Assembly (NCBI GenBank): GCA_027080405.1
Contig: JALWSL010000823.1
Coordinates: 1-9,952, forward strand
DNA: 9,952 nt
Source: Planctomycetaceae bacterium
GTDB lineage: Bacteria > Planctomycetota > Planctomycetia > Planctomycetales > Planctomycetaceae
Reading direction: 5' to 3'
The position numbers and the translations under genes are program-made. The notes under the pieces were generated by a model. That model was not told the DNA's origin. It searched no databases and saw only the letters and a list, made by a program, of their open reading frames with translations. Below, piece after piece: positions 1 to 7,080 of this stretch (position 1 is its first letter; the number at the start of each line of letters is the position of its first letter).

Positions 1-122
1 TCTCGTAAATCGATAAACACAATCCCTGCATGATCGCGATATTTATCCACCCAGCCACATAAAGTAACCTGTTTTTCAACATCTTGTTTGCGTAATTCGC
101 CACACGTATGAGTTCGTAACAC
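1..122 (-). CDS. aspS: Aspartyl-tRNA synthetase, N-terminal fragment (cut by window edge)
   Basis: Reading the minus strand from GTG at 122-120 gives about 40 residues that match the start of bacterial AspS. It begins V(M)[10 protein letters not shown], continues with a [15 protein letters not shown] segment and ends at VFIDLR. These are the first strands of the anticodon-binding OB fold, with the family's CGELR and LCGWV..RRDHGG..FIDLRD pattern. The enzyme charges tRNA-Asp (or tRNA-Asp/Asn in non-discriminating forms) in the cytoplasm. A TAG lies five codons upstream in frame with no ATG between, so GTG is the only reasonable start; the ribosome-binding site is weak. The catalytic class II domain lies outside the window. 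The gene is on the same strand as murA, 327 bases downstream of it, with its own -10 box, so separate transcription is likely. The identification rests on only 40 residues but the pattern is distinctive. Confidence 0.92.
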   Translation of the reverse strand, partial: MLRTHTCGELRKQDVEKQVTLCGWVDKYRDHAGIVFIDLR

Positions 123-168
123 GTTTTTCCGTTTCTACTTCTCTGAAGGCTGTTTTAATATCCACCGC

Positions 169-202
169 TGTTTCTGAAGCCGGGGTTGTTTCTGAAGCCG
201 GG
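169..202. repeat. Two-copy 18-base tandem direct repeat in the aspS promoter/leader
   Basis: The 16-base word TGTTTCTGAAGCCGGG occurs exactly at 169-184 and again at 187-202, an 18-base period. The second copy sits immediately downstream of the aspS -10 box (204-209) and would overlap the expected transcription start; the first lies in the leader. A shorter echo, TCTGAAG, occurs at 142-148. The repeat is read directly from the sequence. Its role is unknown; an operator is possible from position alone. Confidence 0.8.
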
Positions 203-203
203 A

Positions 204-209
204 ATTATA
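204..209 (-). promoter_or_regulatory. Probable -10 box for aspS
   Basis: The minus strand reads TATAAT here, a perfect sigma-70 type -10 hexamer, about 80 bases upstream of the aspS GTG. No good -35 hexamer is found at 16-18 bases upstream, so strength is uncertain. Transcription would begin near 197, giving a leader of about 75 bases that contains the tandem repeat. Confidence 0.45.
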
Positions 210-406
210 ATTGATTGAAAGCTTCTTTGTAGTGGTGGAGCATAGTATTCCCGCAGGGAGTCAAAGATTCAAGCGGCAACAGACGGGCAAAACAGATTCA
301 GATTCGCTGCGGGCTCAGATTCCGTCTGGAATATGCGGAACATGCCTTTGAGGATGCCTGCTCCGTTCAGCCAGGAATCGCGACCGAAAGCGTAACAGAA
401 ATCAGC

Positions 407-435
407 CGTCTGTTTTCAGTGACCAGAAACAGATG
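407..435 (-). terminator. Hairpin after murA, possible terminator
   Basis: TCTGTTT at 409-415 pairs with AAACAGA at 427-433. The stem is extended by a G-T wobble and one C-G pair to nine positions, with an 11-base loop. It begins about 15 bases beyond the murA TAG. The following minus-strand sequence is only moderately T-rich, so an efficient intrinsic terminator is not certain. Confidence 0.4.
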
Positions 436-449
436 CCACGAAACAGGCG

Positions 450-1787
450 CTACTTCGGCTCTCCGATGCCCGCCTGTTGCCAGTGTGGCCCGGGAATACT
501 GCTGCCGGTGGGGGGGCTTTGACGATCCTGTAATCGCTGAACATCTGCCCCAAGGGCGGTCAGTTTATCAGCCAGTTTTTCGTACCCCCGGTCCAGATGG
601 TAGATTCGCCGGATCGTTGTTTCGCCCTCAGCTGCCAGTCCCGCGATCACCAACGCCGCACTGGCTCGCAAATCCGAAGCCATCACGCTGGCACCGTTCA
701 GCCGATTCACCCCCTGAATGATAACGCTATTGGCTTCGCGTCTGATTTTCGCTCCCATGCGAACCAGTTCTGATGCGTACATGAATCGTTCTGGAAAAAC
801 ACGATCTGTTACCACGCTCATACCCTTTGCCAGGCATAGCATCGCGGTCAGTTGTGCCTGAATATCTGTTGGAATCCCGGGATAAGCCAGGGCAACGATG
901 TCTCCCGCCTGTATTTCCGTGACACCTGAGACTCGAATGGAATTGGAATTTATTTGGCACAGGACGCCCAGTTGTGTCAATTTATCGAGAAAAGCGGACA
1001 GGTGTTCGGGAATCACATTTTCGATCGTCACATCTCCCCGTGTCGCAGCCGTTGCGATCAACCAGGTCGCTGCTTCGATCCGATCCGGGATAATTTCGTA
1101 TTCAACCGGCTGGAGTTGTTCTACTCCGTCAATCGTAATACAGGGCGTTCCCAATCCTTCAATTTTTGCTCCACAAGCGATCAAAAAGTTTCCCAGATCG
1201 ACCACTTCCGGTTCACAGGCAGCCGATTCGATAATGGTTCTTCCTGTTGCCAGGGCCGCTGCAGATAAAATGTTGCAGGTTCCTGTCACGGTGCTTCCCA
1301 TGGCTCCACCCAGAAAAATACGTGTTCCTGTCAACTTTGTCGCTTGGGCGATGACGTATCCATTTCGTATTTCAATTTCTGCGCCCAGTGCCGCCAATCC
1401 TTTCAGGTGCAGATCGATTGGCCGATGTCCGATGTTGCAGCCTCCCGGAAGCGAAACAAAGGCTTCTCCGCGACTGGCCAGCAGCGGCCCCAACACGCAA
1501 ACACTGGCTCGCATTTTTCGAACCAGATCGTAATCAGCTACAGATTCCCGGGAGCGGGTTGGTTCCAAAATCAACTGACCTGTGCCTGTTCGGGTAACCG
1601 ACATTCCCAATTGGCCCAGCAGGTCGCTCATGCTGGCGATATCGCGCAACTCAGGGAGATTATGCAGAACTGTTTTCCCCGGAACTGCCAAACAGGCGGC
1701 CATAATCGGCAGCGCCGCGTTTTTTGCACCGGAAACCTGTACCGATCCCCGTAACGCGTTCCCTCCCTGTATTTTGAGCATTTCCAT
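450..1787 (-). CDS. murA: UDP-N-acetylglucosamine 1-carboxyvinyltransferase (MurA)
   Basis: MurA transfers enolpyruvate from phosphoenolpyruvate to UDP-GlcNAc, the first committed step of cytoplasmic peptidoglycan precursor synthesis. The 445-residue product has all family landmarks: SGAKNAALP with Lys22, [13 protein letters not shown] with the PEP-reactive Cys117 (the fosfomycin target; Cys rather than the resistant Asp variant), [11 protein letters not shown] with the general acid/base Asp308, DLRASAALV with Arg374, and HLDRGYE with Arg400. The two-domain EPSP-synthase-like inside-out barrel is complete. The tail after about residue 420 (Pro/Gly/Ser-rich, about 25 residues) exceeds the usual length of about 420. 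The ATG at 1787 is preceded by GGAGAG seven bases upstream, which favours it over the ATG two codons later. A promoter lies close upstream. Active MurA is consistent with planctomycetes making peptidoglycan. Confidence 0.97.
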   Translation of the reverse strand: MEMLKIQGGNALRGSVQVSGAKNAALPIMAACLAVPGKTVLHNLPELRDIASMSDLLGQLGMSVTRTGTGQLILEPTRSRESVADYDLVRKMRASVCVLGPLLASRGEAFVSLPGGCNIGHRPIDLHLKGLAALGAEIEIRNGYVIAQATKLTGTRIFLGGAMGSTVTGTCNILSAAALATGRTIIESAACEPEVVDLGNFLIACGAKIEGLGTPCITIDGVEQLQPVEYEIIPDRIEAATWLIATAATRGDVTIENVIPEHLSAFLDKLTQLGVLCQINSNSIRVSGVTEIQAGDIVALAYPGIPTDIQAQLTAMLCLAKGMSVVTDRVFPERFMYASELVRMGAKIRREANSVIIQGVNRLNGASVMASDLRASAALVIAGLAAEGETTIRRIYHLDRGYEKLADKLTALGADVQRLQDRQSPPTGSSIPGPHWQQAGIGEPK

Positions 1788-1826
1788 CCTTGAACTCTCC
1801 CGAATCCCCCTGTTTCCTGAGTCGGG

Positions 1827-1856
1827 AGTATAGCGTCAATCGGGGGAAATCGGCAA
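1827..1856 (-). promoter_or_regulatory. Sigma-70 type promoter of murA
   Basis: On the minus strand TTGCCG (1851-1856) and TATACT (1827-1832) are separated by 18 bases, matching four and five of six consensus positions. Transcription would start near 1820, leaving a leader of about 33 bases with the ribosome-binding site. The dispersed repeat copy begins only a few bases upstream of the -35 box. Confidence 0.55.
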
Positions 1857-1862
1857 CTGGAA

Positions 1863-1983
1863 CCGGAATGTCCCAGCACGGCTGGTCTGTTCTGACCGCC
1901 GTAACCAAAATGGGATTTTCAAAAGCTTTCGCACCGTTCGTCAACTTTAACCGTTGGTGGTACAGAAGAACGGTGGTGAATCG
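1863..1983. repeat. Dispersed imperfect repeat, copy A
   Basis: The core at 1870-1965 aligns with 6969-7065 in the same orientation, with about 16 mismatches and one single-base gap (a little over 80% identity by eye). Best conserved blocks are CTGGTCTGTTCTG, TAACCAAA, CCGTTCG and CAACTTTAACCGTT. Weaker similarity extends to ACCGG on one side and GGTGGTG..AATCG on the other. No reading frame survives in both copies, no terminal inverted repeats or target duplications are evident, and no transposase is nearby. It resembles a noncoding intergenic repeat family; function unknown. Confidence 0.75.
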
Positions 1984-2322
1984 GGGCTGCTTTACCTGCG
2001 ATATCGTCAGTGATATAATCCGGCCCCCTGGCAGGGTGAGAGTTCTCCTTCACGGGATATTCGCGGGATAAAGGTGGTTGTTTTTCAGCTGTTTGGCACC
2101 TTTCCAATTAAATTCAAGCGTTGGCGCTGGCATTTTGTTGGTCCCGGCAATTTTGAAGTTAACCGCGCACCAGTTTCTCCGGTGTCGGGAGCATTCTCAT
2201 AAAAAATTCGTTTTCGCTCAAAAAGTGATGTTTGTTATACGCTGGCCGAAGGCAATCCTTTTCGGCGGCTTCTCTTTCCTGTTTATCAGAACCGTCAGGT
2301 TATTTACCCGGAATCATTGAGA

Positions 2323-2850
2323 ATGTATCTGATTATTGCGTGCAGTAAACGGGAAAAGAGTAACAGTCGATTGCTCGCCGAAGCGGCGCTGCAGGAAGTT
2401 GAATCGCTTGGTCATGAAGTTGAACTGATTCATTTGAGAGAATATCCTCTCCCCTTCTGCGACGGGGAGTCAGCTTATGCCGACCCGAATGTTGCCATTC
2501 TCGGGGAGAAAATCGCTCGTGCCGAGGGAGTCCTGCTTGCCTGTCCGATTTACAATTACGATATCAATGCCATGCTGAAAAATCTGATTGAACTGACGGG
2601 CCAAAACTGGCAGGAGAAAGTCGTCGGTTTTCTCTGTGCAGCCGGTGGGTCAGCCAGTTACATGGCGATTATGGGGGTTGCCAGTAGAATGATGCTCAGT
2701 TTTCGCTGCCTGATTCTCCCCAAATTCGTTTACGCGACAGAAAAATCATTCACCGATAATCAGATTCGTGACGAAAACGTCCAGGAGCGGATTGCGGAGT
2801 TGGGGCGTTCACTTGTTCGCATCAGTACGGCGATACGGAATCATCCATGA
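2323..2850 (+). CDS. NADPH-dependent FMN reductase-like flavoprotein
   Basis: The 175-residue product fits the flavodoxin-fold NAD(P)H:FMN reductase / azoreductase-like family. An N-terminal beta strand (MYLIIACS) leads into the [12 protein letters not shown] segment, which forms the FMN phosphate-binding loop and first helix. [18 protein letters not shown] (about 73-90) is the family's P-x-Y-x-x-x-x-x-x-LKN-x-I-D/E signature, contacting flavin and forming the dimer surface. [11 protein letters not shown] (about 105-114) corresponds to the conserved glycine/serine loop before the next helix. Such proteins are cytoplasmic and reduce flavins, quinones, azo dyes or metals; the substrate cannot be deduced. 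The ATG at 2323 is preferred over a TTG at 2317 because family proteins begin directly with the first strand; neither has a good ribosome-binding site. It diverges from murA and is about 200 bases ahead of the isomerase gene. Confidence 0.87.
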   Translation: MYLIIACSKREKSNSRLLAEAALQEVESLGHEVELIHLREYPLPFCDGESAYADPNVAILGEKIARAEGVLLACPIYNYDINAMLKNLIELTGQNWQEKVVGFLCAAGGSASYMAIMGVASRMMLSFRCLILPKFVYATEKSFTDNQIRDENVQERIAELGRSLVRISTAIRNHP

Positions 2851-2903
2851 GATGGGAGGATAAAGGAGATCAGCACATTTTCTTCAGCAGAAAATCCATG
2901 TTA

Positions 2904-2934
2904 CGGTTTTAATATATAGCGGGCGGTTTTAGTA
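2904..2934. repeat. Pair of 11-base direct repeats upstream of the isomerase gene
   Basis: CGGTTTTAATA at 2904-2914 and CGGTTTTAGTA at 2924-2934 are spaced exactly 20 bases apart, close to two helical turns. They lie 119-149 bases before the isomerase ATG. The placement fits an operator or an upstream promoter element, but no flanking promoter is clear. Confidence 0.45.
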
Positions 2935-3052
2935 CGTTTGAATTTCGACTTCAGTGCAGGGAATACGACCCCCAGTTTGCCACACGAAGCAATTTCAACC
3001 CGCGATTCGATCCCTGAATGGGAACTATTCCAGAAAGTCAGAAAGTACGACA

Positions 3053-4072
3053 ATGTCCAATCAACCGAAAGTTATTTTGAGTGCGTTTGCGGATGAAGCC
3101 GCCAACAGGAAAACAGCAGTAGAACAGATGGCGGTTCTGGCCGGTCTGGGTTTGAAGTATTACAGCCCCCGTTTTGTCGATGTAACCGGTTCGGGCGAAG
3201 TGAAGCACGTTGTCGATTTGAGCGAAGACGAATACGCGGAATTGGTCAAATTGCACGAAGAATACGGGATGCAAGTGGCCAGCATCGGCTCCCGATTGGG
3301 GAAAGTGAAGCTGCTCGATGTCGATGATGGTTCGCATAATGTCTATGTTGATCCTGATGAATACCTGGCCGGGGAGGTTCAGGCGACAATCAATGCTGCC
3401 CAAAAATTGGGAGCAAGGTTGATTCGAGGGTTCTCGTTCTATCATCCGCAGACGGAGAAACCGCACGGCTATGTCGACCAGGCGGTTGAACGGCTCAAAC
3501 CGATTGTCGAAGCCTTTCAGCAGGCAGGCATCATTTACGCGCTGGAGGTGGAGGCGAACCTGATTGGACAAAATGGCCATCTGCTGGCCGAGTTGGCCCA
3601 AAAAGTAAATAGCCCGAATATGGTCTTGATATTCGATGGGGGAAATCTTTCCTGCCAGAATCTGTCTCCGGTAGAATGCTTTGCAGAATATGAAGCGATG
3701 CGGGACTACATCGGCTGGATTCACATCAAGGATTACCAGATGGATCCGACACTGGAATGGACCGGGGTCGTCGATGAAGAACGGCTCAAGAACTTTGTTC
3801 CCGCCAATATGGGGGATTCCGGACATGAGGCCATCTTCCGCGATTTGGCAAAACACCTTCCCGAAATTACTGACCGGCTTCAGAAAATGGGCGTTCCCGG
3901 CTTTTTTACCGAATTGGAGCCCCATTTGAAGGGGGGAGGGCAGTTCGGTGGATTCAGCGGCCCGGATGGTATGGGAGTTGCCGTTCGTGCTCTTTGTGAA
4001 CTGCTCGATTACACACACATCGATTACGATTTACGAAACATGAGCGATATCACCAAAGCCCGCGGCTTTTAG
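3053..4072 (+). CDS. Sugar phosphate isomerase/epimerase family protein (xylose isomerase-like TIM barrel)
   Basis: The 339-residue product reads as a member of the AP endonuclease family 2 / xylose isomerase-like TIM-barrel superfamily. Beta-strand ends carry the usual metal-site residues: ALEVEANL (Glu165/Glu167), [10 protein letters not shown] (Asp195), GWIHIKDY (His224, with Lys226 and Asp227), GDSGHEAIF (His258) and FFTELEPHL (Glu287/Glu289). An early [30 protein letters not shown] segment is the typical first strand and helix. Likely activity is aldose/ketose isomerisation or epimerisation with a divalent metal in the cytoplasm; the substrate is unknown. Planctomycetes carry many such paralogues. 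The frame is open back to 2954, but the ATG at 3053 is chosen because the extra upstream residues look non-coding and the fold begins right after it. No signal peptide is present. Confidence 0.85.
   Translation: MSNQPKVILSAFADEAANRKTAVEQMAVLAGLGLKYYSPRFVDVTGSGEVKHVVDLSEDEYAELVKLHEEYGMQVASIGSRLGKVKLLDVDDGSHNVYVDPDEYLAGEVQATINAAQKLGARLIRGFSFYHPQTEKPHGYVDQAVERLKPIVEAFQQAGIIYALEVEANLIGQNGHLLAELAQKVNSPNMVLIFDGGNLSCQNLSPVECFAEYEAMRDYIGWIHIKDYQMDPTLEWTGVVDEERLKNFVPANMGDSGHEAIFRDLAKHLPEITDRLQKMGVPGFFTELEPHLKGGGQFGGFSGPDGMGVAVRALCELLDYTHIDYDLRNMSDITKARGF
4055..4070 (+). terminator. Small hairpin across the isomerase stop codon
   Basis: AAAGCC at 4055-4060 pairs with GGCTTT at 4064-4069 around a three-base loop, followed by TTAG. 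The stem is short and overlaps the stop codon, and the T-run is minimal. It could be a weak terminator or chance codon choice. Confidence 0.22.
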
Positions 4073-4130
4073 AATCGGATTTCCCGTTCCCGGGCCTCCC
4101 GCTTTTCCTCGACGAAGCCCCTCACCCCCC

Positions 4131-4205
4131 GTTGAAGATTATGACCTGTTGAAGTTATACCGCTGTTGAGCGGCTGGGTATTTACCCTGTTGAGCATTTA
4201 TCCGA
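4131..4205. repeat. Degenerate tandem array, four GTTGA-headed units
   Basis: Four units begin with GTTGAA or GTTGAG at 4131, 4148, 4165 and 4189, giving spacings of 17, 17 and 24 bases. The third appears to carry a 7-base insertion (CGGCTGG). Unit ends share a T/A-rich TTAT- or TTTA-like portion followed by CC or CT. The array lies in the 230-base spacer ahead of the TauE-type gene. A weak promoter (TTGAAG, 17 bases, TTATAC) can be read across units one and two. Function unknown. Confidence 0.5.
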
Positions 4206-4302
4206 TGCCCTTTGCAGGTGGTGAAAGGTTTGCCGGTCAGGATCAGGGGATCGGGCTGTTTTCTTTTTTCAAATGATGATAATAAGGATGAACGCGTAGC
4301 GC

Positions 4303-5151
4303 ATGATGGAATCGGCGATCATTCTTGTTTCGGGCGCTGCCGTGGGTATTATTGCAGGGCTGTTTGGAGTGGGAGGCAGCTTTCTGCTCGTTCCGCTTCT
4401 GAGCATTGCGACCTCTGTTCCGATCCAGTTTCTGGTCGGAAGTTGCACTTCGCAGGTGCTCGGGCCTGCCACAGCCGCTCTTTTATCGTTTCGGATTCGC
4501 AGACGTGAGTTGCGCATTCCCCTCATTTTGATGGGGGGCATCGTCATGGGAACACTGACCGGATCGGAAATACTTTCGGAGATGCAAAAACAGCTGGGAG
4601 ATGATTCCCGGATGCTGACAGCCGCTATTCAATACAGTTACATCGCCTTGCTCTGGATACTGGGGCTGTTCAGCCTGTGGGAATCGAGGCGACATCGCAA
4701 GGGAAGGCCACTTTCGATCGGCTGGCTGAAATTCCCGAATATCAAACCGACGTGTGAAGTTTTCGGGCGAAATCGCAAACAGAAAATTTCGGTCATTTCG
4801 TTGAGTCTGTTCGGGTTATTCGTCGGGTTCCTTGCCGGTTTTCTGGGACTGAGCGGAGGGATCATCCTCTTTCCCGGTCTGCATTATGCCTACGGCATCC
4901 CCTCAAAACGCTCTGCGATTATGTCGCTGGTTTTGGTCTGGATGATCGCCTTCCAGGCAACGCTTATTCATGCGGCTCATGGGCGGGTTGATTTGAATGT
5001 TGTGATGTTGTTGCTCGTCGGTAGCACTTTCGGAGCCAAACTGGGCGTCTATTTAAGTTTGAGAACGACCGGCGGCAAGCTGCGAGAACATTTCGCCGGT
5101 TTACTTCTCGGAACGGCCAGCATCATCACCATTTATCTGTTGCTGCCGTGA
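4303..5151 (+). CDS. TauE/SafE family membrane permease (sulfite exporter-like)
   Basis: The 282-residue hydrophobic product has the TauE/SafE (former DUF81) architecture: two homologous halves, each opening with a glycine-rich signature. The first is GLFGVGGSFLLVPLL (about 19-33) and the second GFLGLSGGIILFPGL (about 179-193). About seven to eight membrane segments are visible (roughly 5-37, 40-63, 72-89, 108-125, 163-192, 205-226, 232-252, 264-281). A charged cytoplasm-like loop spans about 127-162. Family members are proposed to export or move sulfite, sulfoacetate or other organosulfur anions; the substrate here is not determinable and no sulfur gene is adjacent. TAG lies two codons before the ATG at 4303, fixing the start to that ATG or the next codon, also ATG. 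The ribosome-binding site is weak. It converges with the DUF1501 gene. Confidence 0.85.
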   Translation: MMESAIILVSGAAVGIIAGLFGVGGSFLLVPLLSIATSVPIQFLVGSCTSQVLGPATAALLSFRIRRRELRIPLILMGGIVMGTLTGSEILSEMQKQLGDDSRMLTAAIQYSYIALLWILGLFSLWESRRHRKGRPLSIGWLKFPNIKPTCEVFGRNRKQKISVISLSLFGLFVGFLAGFLGLSGGIILFPGLHYAYGIPSKRSAIMSLVLVWMIAFQATLIHAAHGRVDLNVVMLLLVGSTFGAKLGVYLSLRTTGGKLREHFAGLLLGTASIITIYLLLP

Positions 5152-5156
5152 CGGTC

Positions 5157-5218
5157 GCGCCAACTCGTACCGTTAATATCAAACAGTACGGCATCAAACG
5201 GTTCGGCTTTTTTGGCGC
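5157..5218. terminator. Structured convergent intergenic region, possible two-way terminator
   Basis: GCGCCAA (5157-5163) pairs with TTGGCGC (5212-5218). Inside, CGTAC (5166-5170) can pair with GTACG (5186-5190), or alternatively ACCGTT (5169-5174) with AACGGT (5197-5202). A six-T run (5208-5213) follows on the plus strand. It lies between the convergent TauE-type and DUF1501 stop codons, where a shared terminator is expected. The exact fold is uncertain. Confidence 0.42.
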
Positions 5219-5223
5219 CTTTA

Positions 5224-6600
5224 TCAGATCAATTCCGTAATGACACCGCCGTGGTCAATCGCAACAATCGGGCGCCCGGTGTGGTCGCTAAAATGGAGTT
5301 CCGGGTCGATTCCCAGCACATGGAAGATCGTATGGTGAATATCGCCGGGACGCAACGGCCGGGAAGCCGGTCTTTCTCCGAGGCGATCACTGCTGCCGAC
5401 CACCTGTCCCCCCTTCAGTCCGCCCCCTCCGATCAGAACAGACATCACATTTCCCCAATGGTCGCGACCTGGAGTCCCCTTGCTCAATGGAGGGCCGCCA
5501 TTGCCTCCATCATTCATTTTGGGTGTTCGTCCAAACTCTCCCATGACAAGGACAAGAACATCATCGAGCATTCCCCGTTGATCCAGATCGGAAAACAGGG
5601 CCGAAACAGCCTGATCGACTTTCGGAAGATATTGTTCCATCCGGGCTTGATGGTCCCAGTGGCTGTCCCATCCTCCGAAATGACAGGTGACAAAAGTCGT
5701 CCCGGCTTCTACGAGGCGGCGGGCAAGCAGGGTGCTTTGCCCCCAACTGTTTCGTCCGTACCTCTCCCGTGTTTCGGTCGATTCGCGTTCGATCTCAAAG
5801 GCGATACGCGCTTTGTCGCCTGTGACCAGTTCAAACGCCTGCTGCTCGAACTGATCCATTGCTTCAAATTTTTTCGAGACATCCGCGTATCTGCGCAGGC
5901 TGTCGAAATGTTTTAGCAGAGAACGCCTGTCTTCCAATCGTGAAACCGTCAGGTTTTTGGGAAGGCTCAAATTTTTGACACGGAACTTGTCGGCATTGGT
6001 GTCGCCTTCTGCCTCGAATGGATCATACTGGTTGCCGAGATAATTCCCACCAAAATAGCCGGGACGCAGGCCGACACTCATACCGTATGGGATGGAAACA
6101 TAGGGCGGCATCCCCTGTTGGCGGGCACCGGCGACTTTGGTCGCCACACTCCCGACAAAGGGATACTTGCCCGTTTTCATCGCGCCATTAACGCCACCCC
6201 GTCCGGTCAGCATCCAGTGAGCCCCGGTGAAATGGTCTCCCGTGTCGTGGTGAACCGATCGCAGAATCGAAAATTTATCAGCCACCTTCGCCTGTAGCGG
6301 GAACAACTCGGTAATATCCATCCCGGGGACAACGGTTTTGATGGGATCCCAGATGCCAGCGTATTCGCGCGGAGCCTCCGGTTTCGGATCGTAGGTATCG
6401 TGCTGACTGGGGCCGCCATCGAGCCAAAGCAGGATCACGGATGTCTGCTTCGTTGTCAGTCCATGTTGCCGAGCCGTCTCTTTCGCCCGCAGGATGGACG
6501 CCAGGCTCAAACTGCCCATGCCCGCTACACCAACCTGAAAAAAACTTCGACGATTCACCCCTGCACAGTTTGCGTTCGACTTCCCCGCGAGAATTCTCAT
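5224..6600 (-). CDS. DUF1501 family (sulfatase/alkaline phosphatase-like) Tat-exported protein
   Basis: The 458-residue product matches DUF1501, a planctomycete-rich branch of the alkaline phosphatase/sulfatase superfamily. A twin-arginine signal is visible: NRRSFFQ (16-22) then a hydrophobic stretch to about 37, so export after folding is likely. Family landmarks in order: LLWLDGGPSQHDTYDPKP (57-74), SVHHDTGDHFTGAHWMLTGR (115-134), HFGGWDSHWDH (307-317), LVMGEFGRTPKMN (351-363), GRDHWGNVMSVLIGGGG (378-394) and a C-terminal ILGIDP-like HVLGIDPELHFSDHTGRPI. Asp, His and Glu/Arg in these blocks correspond to the superfamily metal and substrate sites; the true substrate is unknown. The frame is open from a TTG at 6690, but the ATG at 6600 has AGGGGA just upstream and places the Tat motif properly. 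In planctomycetes the gene usually pairs with a DUF1549/DUF1553 cytochrome-like gene; none is present here. Confidence 0.94.
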   Translation of the reverse strand: MRILAGKSNANCAGVNRRSFFQVGVAGMGSLSLASILRAKETARQHGLTTKQTSVILLWLDGGPSQHDTYDPKPEAPREYAGIWDPIKTVVPGMDITELFPLQAKVADKFSILRSVHHDTGDHFTGAHWMLTGRGGVNGAMKTGKYPFVGSVATKVAGARQQGMPPYVSIPYGMSVGLRPGYFGGNYLGNQYDPFEAEGDTNADKFRVKNLSLPKNLTVSRLEDRRSLLKHFDSLRRYADVSKKFEAMDQFEQQAFELVTGDKARIAFEIERESTETRERYGRNSWGQSTLLARRLVEAGTTFVTCHFGGWDSHWDHQARMEQYLPKVDQAVSALFSDLDQRGMLDDVLVLVMGEFGRTPKMNDGGNGGPPLSKGTPGRDHWGNVMSVLIGGGGLKGGQVVGSSDRLGERPASRPLRPGDIHHTIFHVLGIDPELHFSDHTGRPIVAIDHGGVITELI

Positions 6601-7073
6601 CGCATTCCCCTGTTTTCTGGTAGCCGGATAGGGTCGCAGAACAACCTTCGACCGATCCCATAGGCTATTATTTCGTTCTCCAACAAGCAAGAGATATTTG
6701 AAAATCGCTGTTTGAATCTCCGAATGAGTGACGGAAATTTATCACTTGTCGAATAAGAAGGGCCCTGTCGAATTTTGTTCAGATCCTGTATGAGGCCAGT
6801 GATTACTTCTGGAGTGATCAACGACCAATGGAACGCAGGAACAGAGATGCTGTCTTCCCTGTCTGTTTCCTTTTTTAGTCAATTCCTGATTCCCGGTAAT
6901 GCGTTCCGGCAATCCTTTCCGGTGATGACGTTCAGGGCAGAGTGATGATCGTGATACCGGGATTGGAAGTCCCAGCATGACTGGTCTGTTCTGGCCGCCA
7001 TAACCAAACTGAAATTTTTCCAAAATTTGCGAGCCGTTCGCCAACTTTAACCGTTAGTAGTACAGGTGGTGCT
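6601..7073. other. Spacer between aroC stop and the DUF1501 gene
   Basis: This 473-base stretch contains repeat copy B next to the aroC stop. An 8-base direct repeat TGTCGAAT lies at 6747-6754 and 6766-6773, 19 bases apart, about 150 bases upstream of the DUF1501 ATG. No convincing promoter was recognised for the DUF1501 gene. Small open frames here coincide with the repeat and have no family resemblance. Confidence 0.55.
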
Positions 7074-7080
7074 TCAATCG
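6955..7080. repeat. Dispersed imperfect repeat, copy B
   Basis: The core at 6969-7065 matches copy A (1870-1965) in the same orientation at a little over 80% identity, with one single-base gap inside an A/T tract. Flanking similarity continues to ACCGG at about 6956-6960 and to GGTGGTG..AATCG at 7065-7080, which runs over the aroC stop codon (7074-7076). On the minus strand this copy can form a 7-base-pair A/T hairpin (AAATTTT, loop GGA, AAAATTT) not conserved in copy A, so it is unlikely to define the element. Confidence 0.75.

Larger units (their letters stand above)
123..449. other. Spacer between murA stop and aspS start
   Basis: These 327 bases hold a terminator-like hairpin just after murA, the aspS -10 box and the 18-base tandem repeat. 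No open frame here resembles a known protein on either strand. The stretch at about 210-400 has no recognisable feature. Confidence 0.6.
1788..2322. other. Divergent spacer between murA and the FMN reductase gene
   Basis: This 535-base spacer holds the murA promoter and repeat copy A. Open frames crossing it (for example about 80 codons from 2078) start with TTG, lack family resemblance and run through the repeat or overlap the next gene, so none is called. A weak 6-base-pair hairpin, GCCGAA/TTCGGC, lies at 2245-2266. No convincing plus-strand promoter was found. Confidence 0.6.

Noticed and set aside
898..1533. A 211-codon plus-strand open frame opposite murA
   Set aside because: Antisense shadow; all MurA catalytic motifs are on the minus strand.
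1863..1983. Treating the dispersed repeat as an insertion sequence or remnant gene
   Set aside because: No terminal inverted repeats, target duplication or frame conserved in both copies could be seen.
2078..2320. An 80-codon TTG-start hydrophobic open frame before the FMN reductase gene
   Set aside because: No ribosome-binding site, no family resemblance and an overlap with the next gene's start region.
3038..4018. A 326-codon open frame on the minus strand opposite the isomerase gene
   Set aside because: It lies almost entirely antisense to a gene with clear family motifs, has no recognisable domain and no ribosome-binding site, and is explained by codon bias of the real gene.
4212..4508. 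A 98-codon plus-strand frame overlapping the start of the TauE-type gene
   Set aside because: Different frame from the permease, no family motif, and it overlaps a gene with clear membrane signatures.
5212..5916. A 234-codon plus-strand open frame opposite the DUF1501 gene
   Set aside because: Antisense shadow of a well-supported gene; the product has low-complexity, non-family character.
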